Shown here: piece after piece, positions 52,388 to 62,010 of the stretch
Position numbering within the stretch: position 1 is the stretch's first letter
Layout of the letters: every line of letters begins with the position of its first letter
NCBI RefSeq assembly: GCF_900105765.1
Contig: NZ_FNTX01000001.1
Span: 1,460,387-1,524,386 of the forward strand
DNA: 64,000 nt
Source of the DNA: Ruania alba
Lineage (GTDB): Bacteria > Actinomycetota > Actinomycetes > Actinomycetales > Beutenbergiaceae
Reading direction: 5' to 3'
Program-made: the position numbers and the translations under genes
The notes under the pieces: model-generated
The model's input: the letters and a program-made list of their open reading frames with translations, nothing else
Database searches by the model: none
What the model was told of the DNA's origin: nothing

Positions 52388-53149
52388 ATGTCGGGTCACT
52401 CCAAATGGGCGACGACCAAGCACAAGAAGGCAGCGATCGATGCCAAGCGAGGCAAGCTGTTCGCCAAGCTGATCAAGAACATCGAGGTCGCGGCACGTAC
52501 CGGTGGTGCCGACCCGGCGGGGAACCCGACCCTGTACGACGCCATTCAGAAGGCTAAGAAGTCCTCGGTACCCAACGACAACATCGAGCGGGCGCTGAAG
52601 CGCGGCTCCGGTGACGAGGCCGGCGGCGCCAACTACGAGACGATCATGTACGAGGGGTACGCGCCCGGTGGCGTGGCTGTGCTGGTCGAATGCCTCACCG
52701 ACAACAAGAACCGTGCGGCCTCCGATGTCCGTGTGGCCTTCACCCGTAACGGCGGGTCCTTGGCTGACCCTGGCAGCGTCTCCTACCTGTTCACCCGCAA
52801 GGGTGTGGTGCTGGTCTCCAAGACAGACGGGCTCACCGAGGACGATGTGCTCGCAGCTGTCCTGGACGCCGGTGCGGAGGAGGTCAACGATCTCGGGGAG
52901 ACGTTCGAGGTGATCAGCGAGGCCACCGACCTGGTGGACGTGCGGACTGCCTTGCAGGGTGAGGGCATCGATTACGACTCAGCGGAGGCCCAGTTCGTCC
53001 CCGCCACACAGATCGAGGTGGACGTCGACGGCGCCCGCAAGGTGTTCCGGCTCATCGAGGCACTCGAGGACAGTGACGACGTGCAGAACGTGTTCGCGAA
53101 CGTCGACGCCTCCGACGAGGTGCTCGCCGCGCTCGACGCCGACGACTGA
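52388..53149 (+). CDS. yebC: YebC/PmpR-family DNA-binding regulatory/translation protein
   Basis: 253 residues with the family signature [25 protein letters not shown], followed by [12 protein letters not shown] and [14 protein letters not shown]. YebC proteins were annotated as transcription regulators and more recently linked to relief of ribosome stalling; which applies here is not shown. GAGAGG precedes the ATG. It lies between pdxT and ruvC as in most actinobacteria. Confidence 0.96.
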   Translation: MSGHSKWATTKHKKAAIDAKRGKLFAKLIKNIEVAARTGGADPAGNPTLYDAIQKAKKSSVPNDNIERALKRGSGDEAGGANYETIMYEGYAPGGVAVLVECLTDNKNRAASDVRVAFTRNGGSLADPGSVSYLFTRKGVVLVSKTDGLTEDDVLAAVLDAGAEEVNDLGETFEVISEATDLVDVRTALQGEGIDYDSAEAQFVPATQIEVDVDGARKVFRLIEALEDSDDVQNVFANVDASDEVLAALDADD

Positions 53150-53218
53150 GCCCCGGCCGACGGGCGTCCACGGGTGTCGGTCGACGGCATGGCCGGCGGC
53201 GCCTGGGAGAGTGGGTGA

Positions 53219-53818
53219 GTGAGTTTTCGGATCCTCGGCATCGACCCCGGCCTGACCCGGTGTGGTCTCGGCGTGGTTGACTCCGGCCGTGGACGCGACC
53301 TGCGACTCATCGATGTGCACGTGGCCCGTACCGCACCCGACGATGAGCCCAGTGCACGGCTGCATGCAATCGCGGACGAGATCGACGCCTGGATCACCCG
53401 GCTGGAACCGGATGCGATGGCCGTGGAGCGGGTGTTCGCCCAGCACAACGTGCGCACCATCACCGGGACCGCCCAGGTGGCCGGTCTGGCAATGGTGGCA
53501 GCGAGCCGTGCCGGTGTCCCGGTCGCCCTGCACACGCCGAGCGAGGTGAAGGCCGCGGTCACCGGGAACGGCCGCGCCGAGAAGGCGCAGGTGCAGGAGA
53601 TGGTGCGCCGTCTGCTCCATCTCGAGAAGGCGCCCCGCCCGGCCGATGCGGCCGACGCACTCGCCCTGGCGATCACGCACGCGTGGCGAGCGCACGCCGT
53701 CGGATCGGTGCACTCCTCCGGTGGGGCGAAGCAGACGGCGGCACAACGCGCCTGGGCACGAGCGGAGGCGCAGGCGCAGTCGGCGGGTCGCGCGCGATCG
53801 ACCGTGCGGAGCCGGTAG
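53219..53818 (+). CDS. ruvC: Crossover junction endodeoxyribonuclease RuvC
   Basis: 199 residues, RNase H-like fold. The four acidic catalytic residues are present: Asp9 in GIDPG, Glu70 in AVERVF, Asp143 and Asp146 in [20 protein letters not shown] and [12 protein letters not shown] are typical. It cuts Holliday junctions brought by RuvAB. GTG start. The C-terminal 30 residues are Ala/Arg-rich. Confidence 0.97.
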   Translation: MSFRILGIDPGLTRCGLGVVDSGRGRDLRLIDVHVARTAPDDEPSARLHAIADEIDAWITRLEPDAMAVERVFAQHNVRTITGTAQVAGLAMVAASRAGVPVALHTPSEVKAAVTGNGRAEKAQVQEMVRRLLHLEKAPRPADAADALALAITHAWRAHAVGSVHSSGGAKQTAAQRAWARAEAQAQSAGRARSTVRSR

Positions 53819-53896
53819 CCTCGTCCTCGTACAGATGTTCGCGTCGTGCGGACGTCGGTCCCGATGCCATTGATCGTCCACGGAAGGAAGGCCTCC

Positions 53897-54511
53897 ATGA
53901 TCGCGTCGGTGAGCGGTCGTGTCGCGCACGTCGGTCTGGATGCCTGCGTGCTCGAGGCAGGCGGGCTCGGGTACCGCGTGCACGCGACACCGGGAACACT
54001 GGCCGGCCTGCGCGATGGGTCCGAGGCCACCTTGGCGACCTCCCTGGTGGTGCGCGAGGACTCGATGACGCTGTTCGGCTTCGCCGACGCCGAGGAGCGT
54101 GACGTCTTCGAGCTGGTCCAGACCGTCAGTGGCGTCGGGCCACGGCTGGCCCTGGCGATGCTCGCCGTGCACAGCCCGGACGACCTACGCCGTGCGGTGG
54201 CGACCGAGGACCTGAAGGCGCTCACTCTGGTGCCCGGTATCGGGCAGAAGGGAGCGCGGCGGATCATCCTCGAGCTCGGCGATCGCCTGGGCCCGGCGGC
54301 AGACGGTTCACCCGTCGTGCCGGCACCGAGCACCGGCGGGGGCGCCGCTCGCACGGATGTGGTGGCCGCGCTCACCGGGCTGGGCTGGGCGGCCAAGCAG
54401 GCAGAGTCCGCCGTGGACGCCGTGCTCGCCGAGGAGTCCAGTGCAGGCGCGGACACGGGTGCGGTGCTCCGCGCCGCTCTGCAGCACCTCGGTGGTGGTA
54501 GCCGTGGCTGA
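53897..54511 (+). CDS. ruvA: Holliday junction branch migration protein RuvA
   Basis: 204 residues. OB-fold domain 1-62 (MIASVSGRV), two HhH motifs with [10 protein letters not shown] and [12 protein letters not shown] (around 70-130), acidic linker, and the C-terminal RuvB-binding domain (about 155-204, [10 protein letters not shown]). The ATG MIASVSG has GGAAGGAAGG just upstream; an in-frame start 17 codons earlier is unlikely. It binds junction DNA as a tetramer. Its end overlaps the ruvB start by 8 bp. Confidence 0.97.
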   Translation: MIASVSGRVAHVGLDACVLEAGGLGYRVHATPGTLAGLRDGSEATLATSLVVREDSMTLFGFADAEERDVFELVQTVSGVGPRLALAMLAVHSPDDLRRAVATEDLKALTLVPGIGQKGARRIILELGDRLGPAADGSPVVPAPSTGGGAARTDVVAALTGLGWAAKQAESAVDAVLAEESSAGADTGAVLRAALQHLGGGSRG

Positions 54512-55532
54512 GCACGAGGACCACCTGCTCGCGGCCGAGGCCGACGAGCTGGACCGCGCGGCTGAAGCGGCGTTGCGGCCGCGGCGGCTCGACGAGTTCA
54601 TCGGTCAGCCGGTGGTCCGCGACCAGCTGTCCCTCGTGCTCGACGCCGCCAATGCGCGTTCCAAACCGCCCGACCACGTGTTGCTCGCCGGTCCACCCGG
54701 GCTCGGTAAGACGACCCTGGCGATGATCATCGCCGGCGAGGTGGGCGGTTCGCTGAAGATCACTTCAGGTCCGGCCGTTCAGCATGCCGGCGACCTGGCG
54801 GCCATCCTGTCATCGGTGCAGGAGCAGGATGTGCTCTTCATCGACGAGATCCATCGATTGGCCCGGCCCGCCGAGGAGATGCTCTACCTCGCGATGGAGG
54901 ATTTCCGGGTCGATGTGGTGGTGGGCAAGGGACCGGGGGCCACCGCGATTCCCCTCACCTTGCCGCCGTTCACGGTGGTCGGTGCGACCACCCGGTCCGG
55001 ACTGCTGCCTGCACCGTTGCGCGACCGGTTCGGTTTCACCGCTCACATGGACTTCTACTCCGAGGCAGAGCTCGAGCTGGTGCTCACCCGCTCGGCCCGG
55101 CTGCTCGGCGCGGAGCTGCAGCCCGAGGCCGCCACCCAGATCGCCTCTCGCGCACGCGGAACGCCACGGATCGCGAACCGGCTGCTGCGCCGCGTGCAGG
55201 ACTGGGCACAGGTGCGTGGCACGGGGGCCCTCGACCTGGACGCCGCGATGGCGGCCCTGGACGTCTTCGAAGTGGACCGACGGGGGCTGGACCGGCTTGA
55301 CCGAGCCGTCCTGCGCGCCCTGTGCGAACGCTTCGGGGGCGGTCCCACGGGCCTGACCACGGTGGCTGTCGCCGTCGGGGAAGAACCGGAGACGGTGGAG
55401 ACGGTCGCTGAACCGTTCTTGGTGCGGGAGGGGCTCATGGTGCGTACGCCACGTGGGCGCGTCGCGACCGCGGCGGCCTTCAGCCACCTCGGTCTCACCC
55501 CACCCACCTCACCCGGGATGCTCTGGGAATGA
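54504..55532 (+). CDS. ruvB: Holliday junction ATP-dependent helicase RuvB
   Basis: 342 residues, AAA+. Walker [10 protein letters not shown] (63-71), Walker B DEIH (114-117), sensor GATTRSG, and the C-terminal winged helix with RTPRGRVAT. It drives branch migration with RuvA. GTG 54504 is chosen for the normal N-terminus; it overlaps the ruvA stop, coupling the two. A clear promoter for yajC follows the gene. Confidence 0.97.
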   Translation: MAEHEDHLLAAEADELDRAAEAALRPRRLDEFIGQPVVRDQLSLVLDAANARSKPPDHVLLAGPPGLGKTTLAMIIAGEVGGSLKITSGPAVQHAGDLAAILSSVQEQDVLFIDEIHRLARPAEEMLYLAMEDFRVDVVVGKGPGATAIPLTLPPFTVVGATTRSGLLPAPLRDRFGFTAHMDFYSEAELELVLTRSARLLGAELQPEAATQIASRARGTPRIANRLLRRVQDWAQVRGTGALDLDAAMAALDVFEVDRRGLDRLDRAVLRALCERFGGGPTGLTTVAVAVGEEPETVETVAEPFLVREGLMVRTPRGRVATAAAFSHLGLTPPTSPGMLWE

Positions 55533-55539
55533 GGTGTAG

Positions 55540-55568
55540 TTGGTGGCCCGGAACGGGTCACCTACAAT
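55540..55568 (+). promoter_or_regulatory. Promoter of yajC-secD-secF
   Basis: TTGGTG (55540-55545) and TACAAT (55563-55568) with a 17-nt spacer, one of the best canonical promoters in the window. Leader of about 53 nt to the yajC ATG. Confidence 0.65.
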
Positions 55569-55627
55569 CAACCGGACCGTAGTCTTGAAGAAGACCTGCC
55601 TTCTCACTCGCTGGAGCGTGCCTGCTC

Positions 55628-56026
55628 ATGGATCCCACATTCCTGATCATCCTCGTCGTCGGACTGGGTGCTCTGCTGTTTCTCAACTGGCGCACGCGCA
55701 AGCAGCAACAGGCGAAGCTCTCCTTCCGGGACCACCTGACCGAGGGCCAGGAGGTGCAGACCATCGGCGGACTGATCGGGACGGTCGTGGCGATCGATGG
55801 CGACGTGGTCACCCTCGAGTCGGGACCGGGCACTCAGCTCAAGTTCATCAAGGCGGCTCTGGCGCGCCTGATCGAGGATGACGCGAGTGACGACGCTGAG
55901 CAGACCGATGACGCGGTGGAGCCCGAGGACGAGGGCTCAGCGCCCTCGAGCACGGACGATCCGCGCAATCCAGCGTTCGAGACCAGGGACGAGCTCAAGG
56001 ACATCCGGCGCGACGACCGGATCTGA
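55628..56026 (+). CDS. yajC: Preprotein translocase subunit YajC
   Basis: 132 residues. One N-terminal membrane helix (about 3-20), RTRKQQQAKLSFRD and VQTIGGLIGTVVAIDGDVVTLE, a standard YajC core, then an acidic tail (75-132) longer than the E. coli protein. It associates with SecDF at the translocon. First gene of the yajC-secD-secF unit. Confidence 0.94.
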   Translation: MDPTFLIILVVGLGALLFLNWRTRKQQQAKLSFRDHLTEGQEVQTIGGLIGTVVAIDGDVVTLESGPGTQLKFIKAALARLIEDDASDDAEQTDDAVEPEDEGSAPSSTDDPRNPAFETRDELKDIRRDDRI

Positions 56027-56077
56027 GTTCTCATCGCCGCCGGACGTGAGTTCGGCGCCTGCTAGGAAGAAGTTCGA

Positions 56078-57946
56078 GTGGCTACACGCAAGCGGGTGCA
56101 CCCCGTGCGCACATTGATCTACCTCGTCGTCATCCTGGGCCTGGTGTACGGAGGCTTGTTTGCCTCCGCCAGATGGTCCGACGGCGACCTGACGCCGGAC
56201 CTCGCCCTGGACCTCGAAGGGGGGACGCAGCTCATCCTGCAGCCCACTGCAGAAGGCGGTGAGGTCACGGATGAGCAGATCGAGGAAGCGATCCGCATCA
56301 TGCGCCAGCGCGTGGATGCCAGCGGGGTGGCTGAGGCGGAGATCTCCAGCCAGGGTGGCGAGAACATCGTGGTCGGCCTGCCGGGCAATCCCAGCCAGGA
56401 GACGCTGGACCTGGTGCGGCGCAGTGCGCAGATGAAGTTCCGGGTGCTGCTCACCGAGGCCGGGCCCGGTCCGATCGACCCGTCGGCGCTGGAAGCCGCC
56501 GACGATCCCGAGGCGGAACCGGCGGACGAGCCGGCCGATCCGAGCCAGTTCACCGACGCCGAGATCGAGGAGGCGGCGCGCACCGCCGCCGATCAGGACG
56601 GCGACGGCGAGCTCTCCGCGGAGCCTGCGACCGAACCCACCAGCGCCTCGGACACGGCGTGGATCACCGAGCAGGTGCTCTTCGACTTCTACACCCTCGA
56701 CTGCACCGACCCCGCGAACCTGGCCGGTGCCGGTGGCGACGATCCGGACGCTCCCCTGGTGGCATGTGCTGAGGACGGTACGGCCAAGTACATCCTCGGC
56801 CCGTCCGAACTGGCAGGCACCGAGATCGCCACCGCGAACTCGGGCCTGAAGACGAACGAGCAGGGCGTGGTCACGAACGAGTACATCGTGCAGATCACCT
56901 TCACGAACGCCGGTGGCGAGGTGTTCGCGGACATCACCGAGCGACTCGCTGGGCTGGCCAGCACCGGGCAGAACCGGTTCGCCATGGTGCTGGACCGCCT
57001 GGTCATCTCGGCCCCCAGCGTGAGCCAGCCGATCCCGGGTGGTGAGGCATCGATCGAGGGGAGTACAGCCAGCCCGTTCACCCAGGAGGAGACCCAGGGG
57101 CTGGCCAATCAGCTGAACTTCGGCGCACTCCCGATCACCTTTGAGGTGCAGAGCCAGGATCAGATCTCCGCCACGCTCGGCGCTGAGCAGCTCGAACGGG
57201 GGGTGCTGGCCGGGCTGATCGGACTCGCCCTCATCGCCGTGTACTGCCTCGTGCAGTATCGCGGACTGGGTCTGGTCACCGCGGCGAGCCTGCTGATCGC
57301 AGGACTCATCACGTACGGGGCGATCACCGGGCTCTCAGAGTTGATCGGATACCGTCTCTCGCTCGCAGGGGTGGCGGGGCTGATCGTCGCGATCGGTATC
57401 ACGGCCGACTCCTTCATCGTGTACTTCGAACGCATCAGGGACGAGGTCCGTGAGGGCCGGCGCCTGGAGGACGCGGTTGAGCTCGGCTGGGCACGGGCAC
57501 GGCGCACCATCCTGGCCTCGGACGCCGTCAACCTGCTCGCTGCTGTCGTGCTGTACTCCCTGGCCGTCGGGGGAGTGCGTGGCTTCGCGTTCACCCTGGG
57601 GCTGACCACCTTCATCGACATCATCGTGGTGTTCCTGTTCACCCACCCGGTGATGCAACTGCTGGTGCGGACGAATTTCTTCGGCAATGGCCACCGGCTC
57701 TCCGGACTCGATCCGGAACACCTCGGTTCCAAGGTGCCGCTCTACCGCGGCCGGGGCCGGGTACGCAGCGCATCGGAAGCCGGTACCCCGACCATCGCTG
57801 AACGTCGGCGGGCCGCCGAGAGGGCGGCCCGGGCCGAGCGTGAAGCGGAAGAATCCGGTTCCGCCGGCGATGGGGACGGTCACGGTGAGGACGCGATCGA
57901 GACAGAAGCTTCCGCGGGTGCGGGAACCAAGGACGGTGAGCGGTGA
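56078..57946 (+). CDS. secD: Protein translocase subunit SecD
   Basis: 622 residues. Helix 1 (about 11-30), then the large extracytoplasmic P1 domain with LALDLEGGTQL (42-52) and RVDASGVAEAEI; helices 2-6 lie from about 370 to 550, with TADSFIVYFERIRDE marking the SecD/F family. P1 contains an actinobacterial insert (about 135-235) that is acidic, includes a DQDGDGEL loop (172-179) resembling an EF-hand calcium site, and has a cysteine pair (Cys209, Cys230). SecDF uses the proton gradient to pull exported proteins. The GTG follows AGGAAGAAG. Confidence 0.96.
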   Translation: MATRKRVHPVRTLIYLVVILGLVYGGLFASARWSDGDLTPDLALDLEGGTQLILQPTAEGGEVTDEQIEEAIRIMRQRVDASGVAEAEISSQGGENIVVGLPGNPSQETLDLVRRSAQMKFRVLLTEAGPGPIDPSALEAADDPEAEPADEPADPSQFTDAEIEEAARTAADQDGDGELSAEPATEPTSASDTAWITEQVLFDFYTLDCTDPANLAGAGGDDPDAPLVACAEDGTAKYILGPSELAGTEIATANSGLKTNEQGVVTNEYIVQITFTNAGGEVFADITERLAGLASTGQNRFAMVLDRLVISAPSVSQPIPGGEASIEGSTASPFTQEETQGLANQLNFGALPITFEVQSQDQISATLGAEQLERGVLAGLIGLALIAVYCLVQYRGLGLVTAASLLIAGLITYGAITGLSELIGYRLSLAGVAGLIVAIGITADSFIVYFERIRDEVREGRRLEDAVELGWARARRTILASDAVNLLAAVVLYSLAVGGVRGFAFTLGLTTFIDIIVVFLFTHPVMQLLVRTNFFGNGHRLSGLDPEHLGSKVPLYRGRGRVRSASEAGTPTIAERRRAAERAARAEREAEESGSAGDGDGHGEDAIETEASAGAGTKDGER

Positions 57947-59037
57947 TGGCAAGCTTCGCCAGGTTCGGCAACGACCTCTACACAGGCAAGCGTTCCTATG
58001 ACATCGTCGGCCACCGTCGCCGGTGGTTCACCGCCGCAGTGATCCTGGTGCTGCTCTCGGCGCTCGTGCTCGGGGTGCGTGGGCTCAACGCCGGTATCGA
58101 GTTCACCGGTGGCTCCCAGTTCACCGTGTCCGGAACGTCCACCCCGGAGGAAGACCTCGCGCACGACGTGCTCTCCGACGTCGGGACCGAGCATGTCGCT
58201 CGGGTGACCATCGTGGGTGGCGACACGGTGCAGGTACAGACCGAGCGCCTCAGCGATATCGAGACCACTGAGACGGCTGCTCAGCTCGCCGATGCCTACG
58301 GTGTACCCACCGAGGACGTGACGTCCTCGTTCGTCGGCCCGAACTGGGGACAGGATGTCACCGCCAAGGCGTTGCAGAGCCTGATCATCTTCCTGGTGCT
58401 CGTGAGCGTCGTGATGGCGCTGTACTTCCGCCGGTGGACGATGGCGGTGGGCGCCCTGGTGGCGTTGCTGCACGATGTGATCTTCACCGTGGGCATCTAC
58501 GCGGCGATCGGGTTCGAGGTCACCCCGGCCACCGTGATCGGCTTCCTCACCATCCTCGGCTACTCCCTGTACGACACGGTGGTGGTCTTCGACAAGGTGC
58601 GCGAGAACACGGCTGAGCTCGACGAACAGACCCGGTACACCTACGCCGAGGGCGCGAACCTGGCGGTGAACCAGACGCTGGTGCGCTCCATCAACACGTC
58701 GGTGGTGGGTGTGCTCCCGGTGGCTGCCATCCTGTTCATCGGCGCGCTCCTGCTCGGTGCCGGGACCTTCCGGGACATCGCGCTCGCGCTGTTCATCGGC
58801 ATGATCGCTTCGACGGCATCGTCGATCTTCATCGCCACCCCGTTGCACGCCTTGCTGGAGTCACGCCGCCCGCACATCCTCGAGCACACAGCGCAGGTGG
58901 AGGCGCGTCGGGAGGCGGTGGTGGCGCAGGCCCGCGAGCGTGACGAGGAGCCGGAACTCATCGGGACCGGCGGCCTCGTCGCCGGTGCCCACCAGGGCCA
59001 GCGTGCCCAGCCGCGTCGCAAGCGAGGCCGGAAGTGA
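57946..59037 (+). CDS. secF: Protein translocase subunit SecF
   Basis: 363 residues, six membrane helices. Helix 1 about 28-47, FTGGSQFTV starts the periplasmic domain, then helices 2-6 (about 140-305) with the family signature YDTVVVFDKVREN. The C-terminal 50 residues are basic, ending in RRKRGRK. ATG 57946 overlaps the secD stop (TGATG); a GTG three bases earlier is possible. Confidence 0.96.
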   Translation: MASFARFGNDLYTGKRSYDIVGHRRRWFTAAVILVLLSALVLGVRGLNAGIEFTGGSQFTVSGTSTPEEDLAHDVLSDVGTEHVARVTIVGGDTVQVQTERLSDIETTETAAQLADAYGVPTEDVTSSFVGPNWGQDVTAKALQSLIIFLVLVSVVMALYFRRWTMAVGALVALLHDVIFTVGIYAAIGFEVTPATVIGFLTILGYSLYDTVVVFDKVRENTAELDEQTRYTYAEGANLAVNQTLVRSINTSVVGVLPVAAILFIGALLLGAGTFRDIALALFIGMIASTASSIFIATPLHALLESRRPHILEHTAQVEARREAVVAQARERDEEPELIGTGGLVAGAHQGQRAQPRRKRGRK

Positions 59038-59077
59038 CACATCTGCGGTGGGCGAAGCCGGACACGAGCACCACGGC

Positions 59078-59620
59078 ATGAGTCCGCTGCCCGTACCGAC
59101 CGGCCTGCAGCAGCTCATCACCGCGCGAGTCCGGTCGGTCCCGGACTACCCGACACCGGGGGTGGTGTTCCGCGATATCACCCCGCTGCTCTCGGACGGC
59201 ACGGCGTTCTCCGCCGTCGTGGGCCACCTGGCAGACACCTTCGGCGGTGAGGTGGACACCGTTGCCGGTGTGGAGGCGCGGGGGTTCCTCCTCGCAGCCC
59301 CGCTCGCCGCTGTCCTCGGCTGCTCTCTGGTGGCGGTGCGGAAGGCGGGCAAGCTTCCGCCGCCCGTGCTGCGGACCAACTATCACCTGGAGTACGGAGA
59401 AGCGAGCATCGAGCTGTCTGAGGGCGCCGTCGCAGCCGGGGCCCGCGTGGCGGTGCTCGATGACGTGCTGGCCACCGGCGGCACCGCCGCGGCCACCTGC
59501 GAACTGCTGGAACGTGCGGGCGCCACCGTGACCGGTCTCGGGTTCCTGATCGAGCTGGCTGCGTTGCGTGGCCGGGAACAGCTGATCGGGCGCGTCGTCC
59601 ATCCCTTGGTGAGCTACTGA
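59078..59620 (+). CDS. apt: Adenine phosphoribosyltransferase
   Basis: 180 residues. Makes AMP from adenine and PRPP. Apt blocks: SVPDYPTPGVVFRDITPLL, EARGFLLAAPLA, VRKAGKLPPPV and the PRPP loop VLDDVLATGGTA. Chosen ATG MSPLPVPTG; a GTG at 59048 would add ten residues. It follows secF by 40 bp in the same direction and precedes rel, the usual actinobacterial order. Confidence 0.95.
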   Translation: MSPLPVPTGLQQLITARVRSVPDYPTPGVVFRDITPLLSDGTAFSAVVGHLADTFGGEVDTVAGVEARGFLLAAPLAAVLGCSLVAVRKAGKLPPPVLRTNYHLEYGEASIELSEGAVAAGARVAVLDDVLATGGTAAATCELLERAGATVTGLGFLIELAALRGREQLIGRVVHPLVSY

Positions 59621-59648
59621 GAGGCGGCGAACGGCCGCCGTCGGCGCG

Positions 59649-59654
59649 TAGCAT
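59649..59654 (+). promoter_or_regulatory. -10 element (TAGCAT) for rel
   Basis: TAGCAT with exactly 6 nt to the ATG at 59661; leaderless, and identical in its 10-base context to the permease promoter at 6738. Confidence 0.55.
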
Positions 59655-59660
59655 GGCCTC

Positions 59661-61970
59661 ATGAGTGAGGACCTCGCGGCGGATCGGGGGGCGAGCACTG
59701 AGGTGACGCCTCCGGCGCGAGTGCGCTCACGCCTGGTCCGGTTCGGCGGACGCGGATCGGCGCCTCCAGCAGCGATCGATCCGCTGATCCAGGTGGTGCG
59801 CAGCAACCACCCCAAGGGGGACCTCAGCCTCATCGAGCGTGCGTACCGGGTGGCCGAGCGCGCGCACACCGGCCAGATCCGCAAGAGTGGCGACCCCTAC
59901 ATCACGCACCCGGTGGCCGTGGCCACGATCCTGGCCGAGCTGGGCATGACACCCCCGACCCTCGCGGCGGCCCTCCTGCACGACACGGTGGAGGACACCG
60001 ACTACTCGCTGGACGACCTGCGCCGCGAGTTCGGCGAGGAGATCGCCGTGCTGGTGGACGGCGTCACCAAGCTCGACAAGGTCACCTACGGTGAGGCCGC
60101 CCAGGCTGAGACGGTCCGCAAGATGGTGATCGCGATGGCCAGGGACATCCGGGTGCTCGTGATCAAGCTCGCCGACCGCCTGCACAACGCCCGCACCTGG
60201 CGTTACGTCTCGGCCGGCTCGGCCCAACGCAAGGCGCGTGAGACGCTCGAGATCTACGCGCCGCTGGCGCACCGTCTCGGGATGAACACGATCAAGTGGG
60301 AGCTCGAGGACCTCTCCTTCGCCACGCTGTACCCGAAGGTCTATGAAGAGATCGTGCACCTCGTGGCCGAGCGTGCACCGGCACGCGAGGAGTTCCTCTC
60401 GGTGGTCCGTACGCAGGTGACCGAGGACCTGCGTGGTGCGAAGATCAAAGCGACGGTGACGGGGCGCCCGAAGCACTACTATTCGATCTATCAGAAGATG
60501 ATCGTGCGTGGCCGCGACTTCGCCGAGATCTATGATCTCGTGGGTGTACGCGTACTGGTGGACTCGGTGCGCGACTGCTACGCCGCACTCGGAGCGCTGC
60601 ATGCGCGATGGAGCCCGGTGCCGGGGCGGTTCAAGGACTACATCGCGATGCCGAAGTTCAACATGTATCAGTCCTTGCACACGACGGTGATCGGTCCGAC
60701 GGGCAAGCCCGTGGAGATCCAGATCCGGAGTCATGACATGCACCGCCGTGCGGAGTACGGTGTGGCGGCGCACTGGAAGTACAAGGAGAACGCACGCGCC
60801 GGCGCCCGGACCAGTTCTGAGGCCGATGCCATGCCGTGGTTGCGTCAACTGGTGGACTGGCAGCGTGAGACGGCCGACCCGGGGGAGTTCCTGGACTCGC
60901 TCCGCTTCGAGATGTCCGGTGCCGAGGTGTACGTGTTCACCCCCAAGGGTGACGTGCTCGCCCTCCCGGGTGGTGCCACCCCGGTCGACTTCGCCTATGC
61001 CGTACACACCGAGGTCGGTCACCGCACGGTGGGCGCCCGGGTGAACGGACGACTGGTTCCGCTCGAGTCCACCTTGGACAACGGCGATACGATCGAGGTG
61101 TTCACCTCCCGTGCCGAGGGGGCCGGCCCCAGCCAGGACTGGCTGGGATTCGTGAAGAGCCCACGCGCACGGAACAAGATCCGCTCCTGGTTCAGCAAGG
61201 AACGCCGCGAGGAAGCGGTGGACTCCGGGAAGACCCTCATCGCCAAGGCGATGCGCAAACAGAACCTCCCGATGCAGCGCCTGCTCAACCACAACACCCT
61301 GGTGGCCGTCGCCGACGAGATGCGCTACACCGACGTGACGGCGCTGTACGCCGCCGTCGGTGAGGGACATGTGTCCGCGGCGAACGTCGTCAACAAACTG
61401 GTCATCTCACTCGGCGGCGAGGACGGGCAGGAGGAGGACCTGGCCGAGATCACCCGTCCGGGAACCACACGGCGCACCCGCGCCGGGGACCCGGGAATCA
61501 TCGTCCGGGGCATGGACGTCGGCGACATGTGGACCAAGCTGGCGAAATGCTGCACGCCGGTCCCCGGCGACCCGATCGTCGGGTTCATCACCCGTGGAGC
61601 GGGGATCTCGGTGCACCTGGAGGACTGCTCCAACGTCGAGGGCCTGCGGCGGCAGCCGGAGCGGATGATCGACGTCGAGTGGGCGCCCGGGGTGCAGAGC
61701 GTGTTCCTCGTGCAGATCCAGGTGGAGGCGCTCGATCGCAACGGTCTGCTCTCCGATGTGACCAAGGTGCTCTCCGACAACCACGTGAACATCCTGTCCG
61801 CGAACGTTGCCACGTCCCACGACCGGGTCGCCATCTCGAAGTTCGTGTTCGAGATGGCCGAGCCGTCGCACCTCGGCCACGTGCTGCGGGCTGTGCGCAA
61901 CATCGACGGCGTGTTCGATGTGTTCCGTACCACCGGTTCCCGCGCGGAGAAGCAGGTCAGCAGCTCCTGA
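59661..61970 (+). CDS. relA: Bifunctional (p)ppGpp synthetase/hydrolase Rel
   Basis: 769 residues. The HD hydrolase domain carries His107-Asp108 in [11 protein letters not shown] with HP at 83-84; the synthetase domain has [24 protein letters not shown] and [10 protein letters not shown]; then TGS ([12 protein letters not shown], about 425-485), a zinc-finger/helical region with KCCTPVPGD, and a C-terminal ACT domain (about 690-760). With both HD and synthetase residues intact it should make and degrade (p)ppGpp under amino-acid starvation. Probably leaderless. Confidence 0.98.
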   Translation: MSEDLAADRGASTEVTPPARVRSRLVRFGGRGSAPPAAIDPLIQVVRSNHPKGDLSLIERAYRVAERAHTGQIRKSGDPYITHPVAVATILAELGMTPPTLAAALLHDTVEDTDYSLDDLRREFGEEIAVLVDGVTKLDKVTYGEAAQAETVRKMVIAMARDIRVLVIKLADRLHNARTWRYVSAGSAQRKARETLEIYAPLAHRLGMNTIKWELEDLSFATLYPKVYEEIVHLVAERAPAREEFLSVVRTQVTEDLRGAKIKATVTGRPKHYYSIYQKMIVRGRDFAEIYDLVGVRVLVDSVRDCYAALGALHARWSPVPGRFKDYIAMPKFNMYQSLHTTVIGPTGKPVEIQIRSHDMHRRAEYGVAAHWKYKENARAGARTSSEADAMPWLRQLVDWQRETADPGEFLDSLRFEMSGAEVYVFTPKGDVLALPGGATPVDFAYAVHTEVGHRTVGARVNGRLVPLESTLDNGDTIEVFTSRAEGAGPSQDWLGFVKSPRARNKIRSWFSKERREEAVDSGKTLIAKAMRKQNLPMQRLLNHNTLVAVADEMRYTDVTALYAAVGEGHVSAANVVNKLVISLGGEDGQEEDLAEITRPGTTRRTRAGDPGIIVRGMDVGDMWTKLAKCCTPVPGDPIVGFITRGAGISVHLEDCSNVEGLRRQPERMIDVEWAPGVQSVFLVQIQVEALDRNGLLSDVTKVLSDNHVNILSANVATSHDRVAISKFVFEMAEPSHLGHVLRAVRNIDGVFDVFRTTGSRAEKQVSSS

Positions 61971-62010
61971 AGCCTCCGCCACCGTGCCACGTGAACGGCG
62001 GCGGGTGGAT

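Noticed and set aside
59727-61370. A 547-codon open frame antisense to rel
   Set aside because: Same composition effect; no start context and the protein resembles nothing.
61971-62010. Hairpin between rel and the DUF349 gene
   Set aside because: Only a short, bulged stem (CCGT/ACGG with outer GC pairs) can be drawn; too weak to call a terminator.
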